A stretch of DNA of 64,000 nucleotides from Agrilactobacillus composti DSM 18527 = JCM 14202 (GTDB lineage: Bacteria; Bacillota; Bacilli; Lactobacillales; Lactobacillaceae), in contig NZ_AZGA01000016.1 of assembly GCF_001436375.1 (NCBI RefSeq), positions 1-64,000 on the forward strand. The letters run 5' to 3'. The notes beneath the pieces are model-generated. The model did not search any database and was not told the origin of the DNA. It saw only the letters and a list, made by a program, of their open reading frames with translations. Positions 17,412-26,749 of this stretch are shown here, piece after piece (position 1 is the first letter of the stretch; each line of letters begins with the position of its first letter). The position numbers and the translations under genes are program-made.

Positions 17412-17747
17412 ATTACCATTATTTTATGTGGCCTAGTCACTTGGCTGATTCGAGTCATCCCCTTTGCGCTGGTCAAAAATTTCAAGTTACCCGGTTGGCT
17501 CACCCACTTTTTAAGTTTTGTACCTGTGGCTATTTTAAGTGCTATTTTTGTGGAAAGCCTACTGGTCCAAAAAACTGGCCATTTTCCTGGCTTAAACTTT
17601 CCTAATTTTTTAGCTTCTATTCCGGCTATTATTACAGCAGTTATTTCTAAAAGTCTTTTGGCCGTTGTTGTCGTTGGCGTCATTGCCATGGCAGCCATTC
17701 GATTCTTAGGTTGGGCTTAGTTTTTCAAACTTTTTGATTAAAAAGTG

Positions 17748-17776
17748 TTGACAAGTTTCTTTGGATACTCTAATAT
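17748..17776 (+). promoter_or_regulatory. trp operon promoter
   Basis: TTGACA (17748-17753), 17 bases, TAATAT (17771-17776), at ideal spacing upstream of the T-box. Confidence 0.85.
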
Positions 17777-17782
17777 AAGTTT

Positions 17783-18100
17783 CATAAATTAATTCGTCCA
17801 TAAACCGTTGAAGTGGAGATCAAGATTATCGTGCCCGTGAAGAGAGTTGCTAGTCGCTGAGAATGCAGCCGAACGCAGATAGTTAAATGGACCACTGAGG
17901 GTTCTTCTGAAAGCTTAGGCAAGTATGGAGAAACGTTAGGTATACGTCAGTTACCGGAGGGGTGTTAGCCCCTTGTCGAGGGTGATTAGTCTAGCTTTTA
18001 AATATATCTATTTAGCATAGACTAATCAAATTAAGGTGGCACCGCGGAAATTCTATCCGTCCTTAACAATTCAACTTGTTATGGGCGGATTTTTTTATAC
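17783..18100 (+). ncRNA. T-box leader, Trp (UGG) specifier
   Basis: Stem I contains AAGAGAGTTGCTAGTCGCTGAGA. The specifier reads AAA-TGG-ACC with TGG at 17888-17890. The antiterminator core AAGGTGGCACCGCGG is at 18033-18047. The terminator hairpin spans 18055-18097 (ATCCGTCC...GGGCGGAT, then T7). Uncharged tRNA-Trp should switch on the operon. Confidence 0.95.
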
Positions 18101-18120
18101 AAATTTTGGAGGTGTCCCAA

Positions 18121-18177
18121 ATGACGACAATTAACAAACGATGGCGATTGAATAACCACTTTGACTTAAAACGGTAA
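18121..18177 (+). CDS. short leader ORF ahead of trpD
   Basis: An 18-codon ORF (MTTINKRWRLNNHFDLKR) with a strong GGAGGTG ribosome binding site, between the T-box terminator and trpD. It holds one Trp codon. It might be a translated leader peptide or the remnant of a deleted 5' gene such as trpE. I do not recognise the peptide. Confidence 0.45.
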   Translation: MTTINKRWRLNNHFDLKR

Positions 18178-18216
18178 ATACATCTCAACAATGCTCATTA
18201 CCAGGAGGTAATCGCC

Positions 18217-19242
18217 ATGATTAAAGAAGCAATTGAAAAAATGATCAACCAACAAAATTTAACTTTCTCTGAGAGCCAAGCAGTTTTAAATGAAATTATG
18301 ACCGGTCAAGTTCCCGATATCCAAATCGCCAGCTTACTGACTGGCTTGACCATTAAAAATCCCACCCCAGATGAAATCGCCGGGGCGGCCAGTGCCATGC
18401 GTCACCAAGCCTTAGCTTTTCCAAAAGTTGATGACGTGTTAGAAATCGTTGGTACTGGCGGTGATCATTCCAATTCCTTTAATATCTCATCCACCAGCGC
18501 CATCGTCGTTTCGGCTGCTGGGGTCAAAGTTGCCAAACACGGTAACCGGGCGGCCAGCTCTAAGAGTGGTGCCGCTGATGTCTTAGAAGCCCTGGGTATT
18601 AACATCAACCAGAGCCCAGAAGTTGGCTATCAAAGTTTAGCCGACAATAATTTCTGCTTCTTATTCGCCCAAGAATATCATAAATCCATGCGTTTCGTGG
18701 CCCCGGTCCGTAAGGCTTTGGGCTTTAGAACCATTTTCAACATCTTGGGGCCGCTAGCTAATCCAGCGCATCCCCAAATGCAACTATTTGGCGTCTATAA
18801 TGCTAACTTACTAGAACCCATGGCTGAAGTGTTAAACAAACTAGGTGTGGCGAGAGCCATGATCGTCCACAGTGAAGATGGTTTAGATGAGTTAACCACC
18901 ACCGCAGCCAACCAAGTGGTGGAACTAAACCAGGGTAAGATTACCCATTATACGCTAACACCTGAAGAACTGGGCTTTAAACGGGCTAAGCATGAAGACC
19001 TAGTGGGTGGCACCCCGGCCGAAAATGCGGCCATCACCCGGGAAGTTCTTAAGAACGTGCAAAGCCCTCGCTTAGACGCCGTTTTATTAAATGCCGGTGC
19101 GGCTTTACACTTGGCTAAACCTGAATTAACAATTGCCCAAGGTATCGACTTAGCCCGGCAAACCATTGCAACTGGTAAAGCCCAGGCCCAATTAACGAAA
19201 CTCGTTAACTTCTCACAAAATGCGGAGGATGTTGTGGCATGA
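18217..19242 (+). CDS. trpD: anthranilate phosphoribosyltransferase
   Basis: A 341-residue TrpD, second step of Trp synthesis (anthranilate + PRPP to phosphoribosylanthranilate). Signature [16 protein letters not shown]-type PRPP loop (about residues 80-95), [21 protein letters not shown], and the anthranilate-site segment [15 protein letters not shown]. No TrpG domain is fused. First structural gene of the operon, RBS AGGAGG 8 bases before the ATG, overlapping trpC by 4 bases. The upstream enzyme TrpE/TrpG is not in the window. Confidence 0.97.
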   Translation: MIKEAIEKMINQQNLTFSESQAVLNEIMTGQVPDIQIASLLTGLTIKNPTPDEIAGAASAMRHQALAFPKVDDVLEIVGTGGDHSNSFNISSTSAIVVSAAGVKVAKHGNRAASSKSGAADVLEALGININQSPEVGYQSLADNNFCFLFAQEYHKSMRFVAPVRKALGFRTIFNILGPLANPAHPQMQLFGVYNANLLEPMAEVLNKLGVARAMIVHSEDGLDELTTTAANQVVELNQGKITHYTLTPEELGFKRAKHEDLVGGTPAENAAITREVLKNVQSPRLDAVLLNAGAALHLAKPELTIAQGIDLARQTIATGKAQAQLTKLVNFSQNAEDVVA

Positions 19243-20030
19243 TTTTAGATGACTTAGTCGCTGCAACCAAGCGGCGCTTAAAAATTGAAAAACAGACGAA
19301 CAGTTTAAAAGCGGTGCAGCAGTGTGCGAAGGTCGCCCTTAAAACCTTGCCGGCAATCGACTTTGCAGCCCAACTCAAACAACCGGGTCTGCACATTATT
19401 GGTGAATTAAAGCAAGCTTCCCCTTCTAAGGGCCAAATCGTTACTGATTTCCCTTATATAGCCATTGCCAAGGCCTATGATGAAGCTGGTGTGGATGCCA
19501 TCTCAATTTTAACAGAACCAGCTTACTTCAAGGGTTCGTTAACTTACTTGGATAAGGTCAGTAAAATCACCAAGCGGCCCTTACTACGCAAGGATTTCAC
19601 TATTGATCCTTATATGATCTATCAAGCTAAGGCTAACGGCGCCGCCATTATTTTATTGATCGTCGCCATTTTAGACGACCAACAGCTTAAGGACTATCTT
19701 CAATTGGCCCATGATTTGCAACTCAATGCCATTGTTGAAGTTCATAATGAAGCCGAAGTTAAGCGCGCCCTAGCTGCCGGTGCCAAGATCATCGGCATCA
19801 ATAATCGTAACTTAAAAAATTTCACAGTGAATGTGGCCAATAGCCTACAATTAAAAAACTTGATTCCAGCAGATGTAGCCGTCATCGCCGAAAGTGGTTT
19901 AAAAAAACCGGCGGACTTGATTCCCTTAAAACAAGCGGGCTTTGACGGGATCCTGATTGGTGAAGCCCTAATGCGTGCTGAAGACAAAGCAAAGATGGTC
20001 CAACAATTTAAAGAGGTTGCTTATGGTTAA
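19239..20030 (+). CDS. trpC: indole-3-glycerol phosphate synthase
   Basis: A 263-residue TIM-barrel TrpC that closes the ring of CdRP to indole-3-glycerol phosphate. Catalytic blocks: [13 protein letters not shown] (Glu, Lys), [11 protein letters not shown] (Lys) and [12 protein letters not shown] (Glu/Asn), and the phosphate loop [15 protein letters not shown] overlap with trpD and an 8-base overlap with trpF indicate translational coupling. Confidence 0.97.
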   Translation: MILDDLVAATKRRLKIEKQTNSLKAVQQCAKVALKTLPAIDFAAQLKQPGLHIIGELKQASPSKGQIVTDFPYIAIAKAYDEAGVDAISILTEPAYFKGSLTYLDKVSKITKRPLLRKDFTIDPYMIYQAKANGAAIILLIVAILDDQQLKDYLQLAHDLQLNAIVEVHNEAEVKRALAAGAKIIGINNRNLKNFTVNVANSLQLKNLIPADVAVIAESGLKKPADLIPLKQAGFDGILIGEALMRAEDKAKMVQQFKEVAYG

Positions 20031-20607
20031 AGTAAAAATTTGCGGTCTGATGACCAACTTAGACGTCTTAGCAGTGAATGAAACGGCCGCTGACTTGGCT
20101 GGCTTCGTCTTTGCACCCAGCCGCCATCAAATCCAGTTAGCCCAGGCTTTAAGCCTAAAAGCTCAATTAAATCCTAACATTCAAACAGTCGGTGTCTTTG
20201 TCCATGAAGATTTTGCTACCATCAAAGCCCTATATGATGCCGGTGCCATTGACATCGCCCAATTACATGGGGCTACTGACCCGGTATTAGTGCAACGTTT
20301 ACAAGCTGTCGGTCTAAGGGTCATTCAAGTCTTCCAAAATAAAGCCATTGATGCCACATCCCCTGCCGATTACTTAATGGTAGATAGTGGTCAAGGTAGT
20401 GGCCAAACCTTAGCTTGGAAACCACTGCCCCAATTAGAAAAACCCGTTATTTTAGCCGGTGGTCTAACAGCCACAAATGTGGCGGAAGCCATCGTTATCA
20501 CCCAACCAGACATTGTCGATGTTTCCAGCGGCGTTGAATCTGCTGGTCATAAAGATCCCCAAAAAATTAGCGCATTTGTTGAAAATGCTAAAGGAGTACG
20601 AATTTAA
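20023..20607 (+). CDS. trpF: phosphoribosylanthranilate isomerase
   Basis: A 194-residue TrpF, Amadori isomerase of the Trp pathway. It starts with [11 protein letters not shown] containing the catalytic Cys, has GFVFAPSRH, the catalytic Asp in [10 protein letters not shown], and the phosphate site [11 protein letters not shown] and DVSSGVES. Start ATG at 20023 inside the end of trpC, preceded by AGAGG. The longer frame back to 19975 is unlikely since the barrel starts at VKVKICGL. Confidence 0.95.
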   Translation: MVKVKICGLMTNLDVLAVNETAADLAGFVFAPSRHQIQLAQALSLKAQLNPNIQTVGVFVHEDFATIKALYDAGAIDIAQLHGATDPVLVQRLQAVGLRVIQVFQNKAIDATSPADYLMVDSGQGSGQTLAWKPLPQLEKPVILAGGLTATNVAEAIVITQPDIVDVSSGVESAGHKDPQKISAFVENAKGVRI

Positions 20608-21812
20608 TGAAAAATATGGTAGAAAAAGAAAAATTAGGTCGCTATGGTAAATTTGGCGGACAATATATCCCTGAAACTTTAATGAATGAATTAGAAATCA
20701 TTGCAGCTGAATATCATAAATTAAAAGATGATCCGGCATTTCAAAAAGAATTGAAAGATTTACTGGTGAATTACGCCAATCGCCCTTCGCTTTTATACTA
20801 TGCTGAAAACATGACTAAAGATTTAGGCGGTGCCAAAATTTACTTGAAACGGGAAGATTTAAATCACACCGGGGCCCATAAAATTAATAACGTGATCGGC
20901 CAAGCACTAGTGGCTAAGCATTTAGGTAAAAAACGGCTTATCGCTGAAACTGGTGCCGGCCAACATGGTGTGGCCACTGCCACCATTGCCGCTTTAATGG
21001 GCTTGGAGTGTGAAGTCTTCATGGGTAAAGAAGATACCGAACGCCAAAAATTAAACGTTTACCGCATGGAACTCTTAGGTGCTAAAGTCCATGCCGTCAC
21101 CAGCGGCTCGATGGTCTTAAAAGATGCCGTGAACGCCACCATGCAAGAATGGGCTAGTCGGGTGGATGACACCTTTTATATCTTAGGTTCTGCTGTGGGA
21201 CCTTATCCGTTCCCAGAAATGGTCCATGACTTCCAAAGTGTTATCAGCAAAGAAGCTAAAGTGCAACTACAAGCCCAAGAACACACACTACCAGATATGG
21301 TGGTGGCCTGTGTGGGTGGTGGTAGCAATGCCATCGGGACTTTTGCCGACTTCATTGATGATCCTAGTGTCCAATTAGTCGGTGTGGAAGCCGCTGGTAA
21401 AGGTGTCGACACCAACGAAACCGCCGCAACCATTGAACGGGGCAGCATTGGCGTCTTCCATGGCATGAAATCCATGTTCCTGCAAGACAAAAACGGCCAA
21501 ATCGATAAAGTTTACTCTATCTCTGCTGGTTTAGATTACCCCGGGGTTGGCCCCGAACATGCTGCCTTAGCCGATGCCGGGCGGGCGCAATATGTGGGGA
21601 TCACTGATGATGAATCCGTTCAAGCCTTTGAATACATTGCTAAAACTGAAGGCATCATTGCCGCTGTGGAAAGTTGCCACGCCATTGCCTATGTGGAAAA
21701 AATCGCCCCAACAATGTCTAAAGATCAAATTATTATCTGTACCCTATCCGGCCGGGGGGATAAAGACGTGGCCAGCATTGCTAAATATAAAGGAGTTTCT
21801 ATTGATGAGTAA
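20607..21812 (+). CDS. trpB: tryptophan synthase beta chain
   Basis: A 401-residue TrpB, PLP-dependent condensation of indole and serine to Trp. PLP lysine in [14 protein letters not shown], substrate loop [12 protein letters not shown], phosphate loop [10 protein letters not shown], and the monovalent-cation region near [16 protein letters not shown] overlap with trpF and RBS AAGGAG. TrpB1-type: length and motifs match the catabolite-complex form that pairs with TrpA. Confidence 0.98.
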   Translation: MKNMVEKEKLGRYGKFGGQYIPETLMNELEIIAAEYHKLKDDPAFQKELKDLLVNYANRPSLLYYAENMTKDLGGAKIYLKREDLNHTGAHKINNVIGQALVAKHLGKKRLIAETGAGQHGVATATIAALMGLECEVFMGKEDTERQKLNVYRMELLGAKVHAVTSGSMVLKDAVNATMQEWASRVDDTFYILGSAVGPYPFPEMVHDFQSVISKEAKVQLQAQEHTLPDMVVACVGGGSNAIGTFADFIDDPSVQLVGVEAAGKGVDTNETAATIERGSIGVFHGMKSMFLQDKNGQIDKVYSISAGLDYPGVGPEHAALADAGRAQYVGITDDESVQAFEYIAKTEGIIAAVESCHAIAYVEKIAPTMSKDQIIICTLSGRGDKDVASIAKYKGVSIDE

Positions 21813-22596
21813 TTTAAAAACCGTTTTTAACAACCATAAAGCTTTTATTCCCTTCGTTGTCGCCAACGACCCCGATTTTGACACCACGGTTCAAAACGTT
21901 TTAGCCTTAGCGAACAACGGCGCTGACATTGTAGAATTAGGGATTCCTTTCTCTGATCCCGTGGCTGATGGCCCTGTGATTCAAGATGCGGACTTACGGG
22001 CTTTTGCTGCCGGCGTTACCCCTGACAAAATTTTTGATATCGTGGCTGAAATTCGCAAGCAATCTGATGTGCCCCTAATCTTTTTAACCTATTTAAATAT
22101 CGTCTTTAAATATGGCTATGATGCTTTTTGTAAAAAGTGCCAAACCCTAGGAATTTCTGGATTAGTGATCCCCGACATGCCCTATGAAGAACGGGACGAA
22201 TTAGCACCTTTTGCCGATAAATACGGCATCGACTTAGTGCCGTTAGTGACCCCTACCAGTGGCCATCGAATTGAAAAAATCGCCAAAGCTGCCACCGGCT
22301 TCATCTACGTGGTCTCTTCACTGGGAATCACCGGGACTCGGGATAGTTTCTCCCAAAACTTAAATGAACTGATTGCCGATATTCGCAAATACACAGCTGT
22401 CCCCACAGCGATTGGCTTCGGGATCCATACGCCGGAACAAGCCTATGAAATGGCTGAAATTGCTGATGGCGCCATCATTGGTAGTGCCATTGTAGATTTA
22501 GTCGCCAAGCACGGCCAAGATGCGCCAAAATACTTAGGCCAGTATGCCAAAGAAATCCGGACAGCTTTGGATAACCAAGCCCAACAAGCGGTCTAA
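21805..22596 (+). CDS. trpA: tryptophan synthase alpha chain
   Basis: A 263-residue TrpA, cleaving indole-3-glycerol phosphate to indole, which is channelled to TrpB. Catalytic Glu in [12 protein letters not shown] and Asp in the same block (…[12 protein letters not shown]), loop 6 at [10 protein letters not shown]. Start ATG at 21805 inside the end of trpB with AAGGAG 8 bases upstream. Last gene of the operon. Confidence 0.97.
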   Translation: MSNLKTVFNNHKAFIPFVVANDPDFDTTVQNVLALANNGADIVELGIPFSDPVADGPVIQDADLRAFAAGVTPDKIFDIVAEIRKQSDVPLIFLTYLNIVFKYGYDAFCKKCQTLGISGLVIPDMPYEERDELAPFADKYGIDLVPLVTPTSGHRIEKIAKAATGFIYVVSSLGITGTRDSFSQNLNELIADIRKYTAVPTAIGFGIHTPEQAYEMAEIADGAIIGSAIVDLVAKHGQDAPKYLGQYAKEIRTALDNQAQQAV

Positions 22597-22611
22597 TCTG
22601 TCTTAGATCAC

Positions 22612-22652
22612 ATTAAAACCCCACCGATGATTGCTTTCGGTGGGGTTTTAAT
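22612..22652 (+). terminator. trp operon terminator
   Basis: ATTAAAACCCCACCGA with its complement (22612-22627/22637-22652), ending in TTTTAAT. Confidence 0.9.
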
Positions 22653-22754
22653 ATGTCATTGTAATGGCTGAATACAAAGACAGGAGGCTATTAGACTGCA
22701 ATTACATGTTCAGGTTTTGGATAAAGGTCGTTATGATCATTGGTTTACTAACGG

Positions 22755-23555
22755 TTATTCTACATCTAAATTAACATTGCCTAAGTTATGGCTAAACTTA
22801 GCTTCCCACTTACCAGCGGTTAATTTCTCAGGTAATAAGAAGGTCCCCGTTGAGACCCGTTGGCCCGCTGTTAGACGCAAGCCTTGGCTGTGTAATTTCT
22901 CAACTAACCATTTCAAAGAGTTTAACGGATTGCCTAATACTTCGCTGGCCTGCCCATCTTTCAACTTTTTACCGTCATGAAATAATTCAGTAGTGACTTG
23001 GGCTAATTGATCCACGGTGAAGTTCGTTGCATCAACTTCTTGGCCATAGACCACATAGCCGCCAACAGCCGCATCGGCCATTACTAATAATTTAGGTAAA
23101 GCCGGGAACCAATCTTTAAAACGGGCATCGGGTACTTCTACCCCTGGGGCAACTGTGGTTTTATGCCATAAATCAGTGAGAGAATCTTCTGGGGATAAAT
23201 CGACTTTGGCTTTAAAGACTAATTCTACTTCGGCTAAGGGTTCCATAACCTTAGTTAATGGCACTTTAGCTGGTGATGTTAAGAAGTGACTTTGTACTTG
23301 GGCCCCATACAAGGGCTCGGTAGCATCAAACATTTTTTGGGTCTGGGTACTGGTTAAGCTGACTTTATAGCCCCCAACAGGTTCTTGTTTCAATTCAGTT
23401 AATCGGCGTTGCACGCGGTAAGCTGAATCATCATCTTTTAAAACATCTTTGTATTCATTTAAATCTAAAGGTTTTTGGGTCTGCCAAGCTTCAAATAACG
23501 TGTTGGCTAATTTGGCTTCTACTGCGCTTAATGTAACGACATTGGTTGTACTCAT
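22755..23555 (-). CDS. 2-keto-4-pentenoate hydratase/FAH family enzyme
   Basis: A 266-residue protein of the MhpD/4-oxalocrotonate-decarboxylase branch of the fumarylacetoacetate hydrolase superfamily. Motifs: GGYKVSLTS, the metal ligands in EPLAEVELVFKAK and the PDARFKDWFP loop. Members hydrate 2-oxo-4-enoates or decarboxylate them. No aromatic meta-cleavage pathway is seen here, and control by a T-box suggests a link to an amino acid. RBS AAGGAG 9 bases before the ATG; a 36-codon ORF ends 23 bases upstream. Confidence 0.8.
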   Translation of the reverse strand: MSTTNVVTLSAVEAKLANTLFEAWQTQKPLDLNEYKDVLKDDDSAYRVQRRLTELKQEPVGGYKVSLTSTQTQKMFDATEPLYGAQVQSHFLTSPAKVPLTKVMEPLAEVELVFKAKVDLSPEDSLTDLWHKTTVAPGVEVPDARFKDWFPALPKLLVMADAAVGGYVVYGQEVDATNFTVDQLAQVTTELFHDGKKLKDGQASEVLGNPLNSLKWLVEKLHSQGLRLTAGQRVSTGTFLLPEKLTAGKWEAKFSHNLGNVNLDVE

Positions 23556-23578
23556 AAATATCCGCTCCTTAATTTGTG

Positions 23579-23689
23579 TTAGAACCCTGCGGATAGCCTC
23601 CGTGGTGGTTCAACTATTAGCATTGTTGTATTTGACTTCGTAATCTGAATCTGACCATCGTCATTGGTAGCCATAATACCTACTTTCAA
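23579..23689 (-). CDS. small ORF between T-box and hydratase
   Basis: A 36-codon ORF starting at TTG (23689) behind GAGGTGG, ending 23 bases before the hydratase start. The product begins MKVGIMATNDDGQ and ends RRLSAGF. I do not recognise a family. It could be a small protein, a leader peptide or a gene remnant. Confidence 0.35.
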   Translation of the reverse strand: MKVGIMATNDDGQIQITKSNTTMLIVEPPRRLSAGF

Positions 23690-23722
23690 GTCAACCACCT
23701 CACTTCAATTTTAAATTTAGAT

Positions 23723-24015
23723 AAAAAAACGTCCCTAAGACCCATTGCTGGAATCTTAAGGACGATCACTGTCGTGTTACCACCTTATTTTGTCAAACAA
23801 TCACTTGCTTGACCTCAAAACGCACGGCTTTCGCGATGCGCTGACGGGGTAACGGCCGTATTGCCGGTAGAGCCTACTTCATTCAGCCTACAACCTATAG
23901 AAGGATCACCATCATTACCCTTGGTCTTCGTCTCAACAATCCGAAGCTTTCTGTACCAATCTGGCAGTTCAGTGTTTTCTAATTTTAGGTTATCTGTTTT
24001 TCATCTAAATCTAAT
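23723..24015 (-). ncRNA. T-box leader of the hydratase gene
   Basis: On the minus strand the core AAGGTGGTAACACG (23786-23773) is followed by a CGTCCTTAAGA/TCTTAGGGACG hairpin and T7 (23723-23764). Upstream is a stem I with AGAAAGCTTCGG and GACGAAGACC. The specifier is not clear: GATGGTGATCC allows GGT (Gly, 23910-23908) or GTG (Val). Confidence 0.85.
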
Positions 24016-24023
24016 TTATATTT

Positions 24024-24054
24024 ATGAGTATACTCATTTATTTTTAGAATGCAA
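24024..24054 (-). promoter_or_regulatory. hydratase promoter with palindrome on the -10
   Basis: TTGCAT (24054-24049), 16 bases, TATACT (24032-24027) on the minus strand. The -10 lies in the perfect 14-bp palindrome ATGAGTATACTCAT (24024-24037), a possible repressor site in addition to the T-box. Confidence 0.6.
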
Positions 24055-24069
24055 CCCTTAATTGAAAAA

Positions 24070-25449
24070 TTATTCTTCAGGATTCTCTTCAACAGCTGGC
24101 TTCTTGCGATAAATGAAATGATAGGCTAAAAACATCACGGCCATCGCAATAACTGAAATGGTCATGGCCAATCTGGTTTCGGAATCAATAAATAAGAACA
24201 CTAAAATCCCGGCAAAAAATAACAAGCTTAGATAATCACTAACAGGATATAGGGGCATTTTAAAGGCGGCTACACCTTTGGGATTTTGTTGACGGTACTT
24301 CACATGAGCCCAGAGTAAAATCAGCCAAACCACCACAAAATTAATGGTAGAAACCCCGGAAACTAAAGTAAAGACGCCAGCCGGCATGAAATAGTTCAAG
24401 ATGACAATGATCAACAAAACTAAGGTTGAAAAATTTAGTGAAATATTAGGAACGCCATTTTTACCTAATTCTGAAAACCGCTTAGAGGCATTGCCGCCGT
24501 TAGATAACGCATGTAACGTTCTAGAAGTACTGAACAGACAGCTATTGGTCGCGGACATGGCCGCCGTTAAGACCACAAAGTTCAAAATACCCGCTGCCCC
24601 GGCAATGCCGATTCCAGCAAAGACTTGTACAAAAGGACTAGCCGTCGTGGTGATTTTATCCCAAGGATAGACACTCATCACGGCAATCATGGACCCCACA
24701 TAAAATAGGCCAATTCTAATGGGCAAACTATTGATAGCTTTCGGTAAATTAGCCTCCGGATTGTCAGTCTCACCAGCTGTTAAGCCCACCATTTCAATCC
24801 CTACAAAGGCGAAAACCACCATTTGAAAGGACATTAAAAAACCATAACCACCCTTTGGAAAGAAACCACCGTGATTCCACAGATGGGCAAAACTAGCCGT
24901 AGAACCGCTGGTCTTCACGTGAAAAATAGCTAAGGCAAAACCCACCACGACTAAGGCAATAATGGCAACGACTTTAATCATTGAAAACCAAGATTCCATT
25001 TCTCCAAAGAGCCGGACATTTACCATGTTACTAGCAAATAATAAAATTAAAATAACTAACGGTGCCACCCACTGGGGGATGTCTGGAAACCAATACTTAA
25101 TATAAATACCAGTTGCTGTCAAATCAGCCATGGCTAAACTGATCCAACAAAACCAATAGGTCCACCCGGTCACAAATTCCCAACGGTCACCTAAATAGAT
25201 TTTGACAAAATCTAGAAATGAATGTTTGTTGGTATCAGATAATAACAATTCACCAATGGCCCGCATCATGAAGAAACAAAAGATACCCACAATAAGATAC
25301 GATAAAATAATTGACGGCCCGGACGTATGGATAGCGGTCCCAGATCCTAAAAATAAACCCGTCCCAATGGCGCCACCAATAGCAATCATTTGAATATGGC
25401 GGCTTTGTAGTGACCTTGATAGCTGACGTTTGTGCTGTTGTTCTTCCAT
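24070..25449 (-). CDS. amino acid permease, AAT family (CycA/GabP-like)
   Basis: A 459-residue APC-superfamily carrier with 12 predicted helices. The N-terminal SRHIQMIAIGGAIGTGLFLGSG and the GETDNPEANLPKAI block are diagnostic of the amino acid transporter (AAT) family. The first region resembles D-Ala/D-Ser/Gly permease CycA, but substrate assignment is uncertain. RBS AGGAGG before the ATG. Preceded by its own promoter and a compact T-box, so uptake should rise when a particular tRNA is uncharged. It lies directly upstream of the hydratase T-box on the same strand, but the two are separately controlled. Confidence 0.85.
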   Translation of the reverse strand: MEEQQHKRQLSRSLQSRHIQMIAIGGAIGTGLFLGSGTAIHTSGPSIILSYLIVGIFCFFMMRAIGELLLSDTNKHSFLDFVKIYLGDRWEFVTGWTYWFCWISLAMADLTATGIYIKYWFPDIPQWVAPLVILILLFASNMVNVRLFGEMESWFSMIKVVAIIALVVVGFALAIFHVKTSGSTASFAHLWNHGGFFPKGGYGFLMSFQMVVFAFVGIEMVGLTAGETDNPEANLPKAINSLPIRIGLFYVGSMIAVMSVYPWDKITTTASPFVQVFAGIGIAGAAGILNFVVLTAAMSATNSCLFSTSRTLHALSNGGNASKRFSELGKNGVPNISLNFSTLVLLIIVILNYFMPAGVFTLVSGVSTINFVVVWLILLWAHVKYRQQNPKGVAAFKMPLYPVSDYLSLLFFAGILVFLFIDSETRLAMTISVIAMAVMFLAYHFIYRKKPAVEENPEE

Positions 25450-25490
25450 GGTTTCCTCCTGTGATATGTCTCTAAAAAAACGAAGTAACT

Positions 25491-25678
25491 AAAAAAAGCG
25501 CCCCTAGTACATTGCTGTACTAGGGGCGCTTGATAACGCGGTTCCACCCTTGTTTTACAGAACTCTAACCTAGAGTTCTGTCTTTATGCGCTGATATAGG
25601 TCGCGACCTCTTGTTGTTTCTGCCATCTAACGTAGTTGACTCTCAGCTTCGTTCAACTTCTCTGTCTTTCATTGAAAT
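25491..25678 (-). ncRNA. compact T-box leader of the permease gene
   Basis: On the minus strand GGGTGGAACCGCG (25548-25536) precedes a perfect AGCGCCCCTAGTAC hairpin (25497-25510/25517-25530) and T7. The leader is short (about 185 bases). The specifier segment TTAGATGGCAGAAAC fits GGC (Gly, 25624-25622), consistent with a CycA-like carrier; ATG cannot be excluded. Confidence 0.9.
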
Positions 25679-25680
25679 CT

Positions 25681-25708
25681 AGTATACCAACTGATATGTC
25701 AGTGTCAA
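25681..25708 (-). promoter_or_regulatory. permease T-box promoter
   Basis: TTGACA (25708-25703), 16 bases, TATACT (25686-25681) on the minus strand. Confidence 0.8.
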
Positions 25709-25765
25709 TAGTAAAGTTAAAATAAAATGAGAGAATTATTGAATTCAAGCGCGTCACATTAGGAT

Positions 25766-26674
25766 TTAAAGCAATTTTAATTTTTCAAAATTAGTTTGAA
25801 TATAATCTGCTGAAGCCTGGTATTTGGCTTGCTCAGTTGAAGTCAAAGCCACCTTCACCGGTGCCATAATCCCCCGATGGCCAATTTTAGCCGGATGACC
25901 AATATAAGTCCTCATCTCAGGGTCAAAATAAGACAGGGAGAAAGTTGCTCCACTATCACTCAAGATAGCCCGAATTAATACAAGGGCGACCATGGCAATC
26001 CCATAATTGGTGTAGTGCTTGCCTTCATAAATCGTCCAGCCACCAGCGCGGGCTTTGGTTTCAAGGTCAACTTTGTCCAGCGTCTCTAGTGTAGCCTGAT
26101 TTTGATTCAATAAAGTCACTGTGGACCAAGCCGTAAACTGGGACTCGCCGTGTTCCCCCATATTAAATCCTTGTACATCAGCGGTGTTGAGACCTAATGC
26201 TTGGGCCACACCCCGCCGCATTCGGTTCGTGTCTAACATGGTTCCCGTGCCAATAACTTGGTTTGACGGCAGCTGTAATATTTCCTGCCAATAAGCCGTG
26301 ATCACATCACAGGGATTGCTGATATTAACCAAAACACCCTTAAAACCTGAGGCAATCAGCAGTGGTGCGACTTCATCTACGGCTTTTTTAGTGGTTTTCA
26401 TCTCACTATTACGATCGCCATCATCGGTTGAATCCCCCTGCCCAGCGGCAAAAATCACCACATCTGCTGTTTTTAATGCTGCATAATCATTCATAATAAT
26501 CTGACAGGTTGGGGTCACTGCGCTTTGACCGTCCACTAGATCTAAATATTCTGCATCGGCGCGAACTTGATTATTTTCAATCAAAATCAACTTATCACAG
26601 ACTTTTTGGGCCAACAAATTAAAAGCAGTGGTCATCCCCACGTGTCCTAAACCAATAATACCAACTGAACGCAT
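25766..26674 (-). CDS. L-2-hydroxyisocaproate dehydrogenase-like enzyme
   Basis: A 302-residue NAD-dependent L-2-hydroxyacid dehydrogenase of the LDH/MDH family. GLGHVGMTTAFNLL binds NAD, NISNPCDVITAYW and GTMLDTNRMRR hold catalytic residues, and GEHGES carries the catalytic His. In LDHs the substrate loop has a GQ.PG-type sequence; here it is GQGDSTDDGDRN, longer and acidic as in Lactobacillus HicDH. HicDH reduces branched-chain 2-oxo acids such as 2-oxoisocaproate. RBS AGGAGG before the ATG. It is separated from the hexuronate operon by a terminator. Confidence 0.85.
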   Translation of the reverse strand: MRSVGIIGLGHVGMTTAFNLLAQKVCDKLILIENNQVRADAEYLDLVDGQSAVTPTCQIIMNDYAALKTADVVIFAAGQGDSTDDGDRNSEMKTTKKAVDEVAPLLIASGFKGVLVNISNPCDVITAYWQEILQLPSNQVIGTGTMLDTNRMRRGVAQALGLNTADVQGFNMGEHGESQFTAWSTVTLLNQNQATLETLDKVDLETKARAGGWTIYEGKHYTNYGIAMVALVLIRAILSDSGATFSLSYFDPEMRTYIGHPAKIGHRGIMAPVKVALTSTEQAKYQASADYIQTNFEKLKLL

Positions 26675-26692
26675 TACTTTACCTCCTAGACT

Positions 26693-26744
26693 AAAAAATC
26701 TAATCCTAGCTTACCATTTTTTGGCAAAGGGGATTAGATTTTTT
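26693..26744 (-). terminator. terminator of the hexuronate operon
   Basis: AAAAAATCTAATCC with its complement (26693-26706/26731-26744), followed by T run on the minus strand. Confidence 0.85.
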
Positions 26745-26749
26745 GAAAC

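Larger units (their letters stand above)
15702..17720 (+). pseudogene. azlD: azlD, disrupted by an IS1380-family element
   Basis: The 5' part (15702-15724, starting ATG in the azlC stop) and the 3' part (17417-17720) read as one AzlD once 15725-17416 (the element plus one copy of the ATTAC duplication) is removed. The joined frame is 108 codons without a stop: MTAKVYIT, then IILCGLVTWLIRVIPF, and the C-terminus AAIRFLGWA. That is the usual size and hydrophobic profile for AzlD, the small subunit of the branched-chain amino acid exporter. With the insertion, translation would stop after about 16 residues. Confidence 0.9.

Noticed and set aside
17345-17698. 117-codon minus-strand ORF beside the IS element
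   Set aside because: It is antisense to the 3' part of azlD; the plus-strand reading restores AzlD exactly when joined to 15702-15724.
22717-22980. Plus-strand ORF after the trp terminator with an AGGAGG upstream
   Set aside because: The AGGAGG (about 22682) has no proper start codon behind it, and the frame runs antisense through the hydratase gene. A small remnant cannot be excluded.
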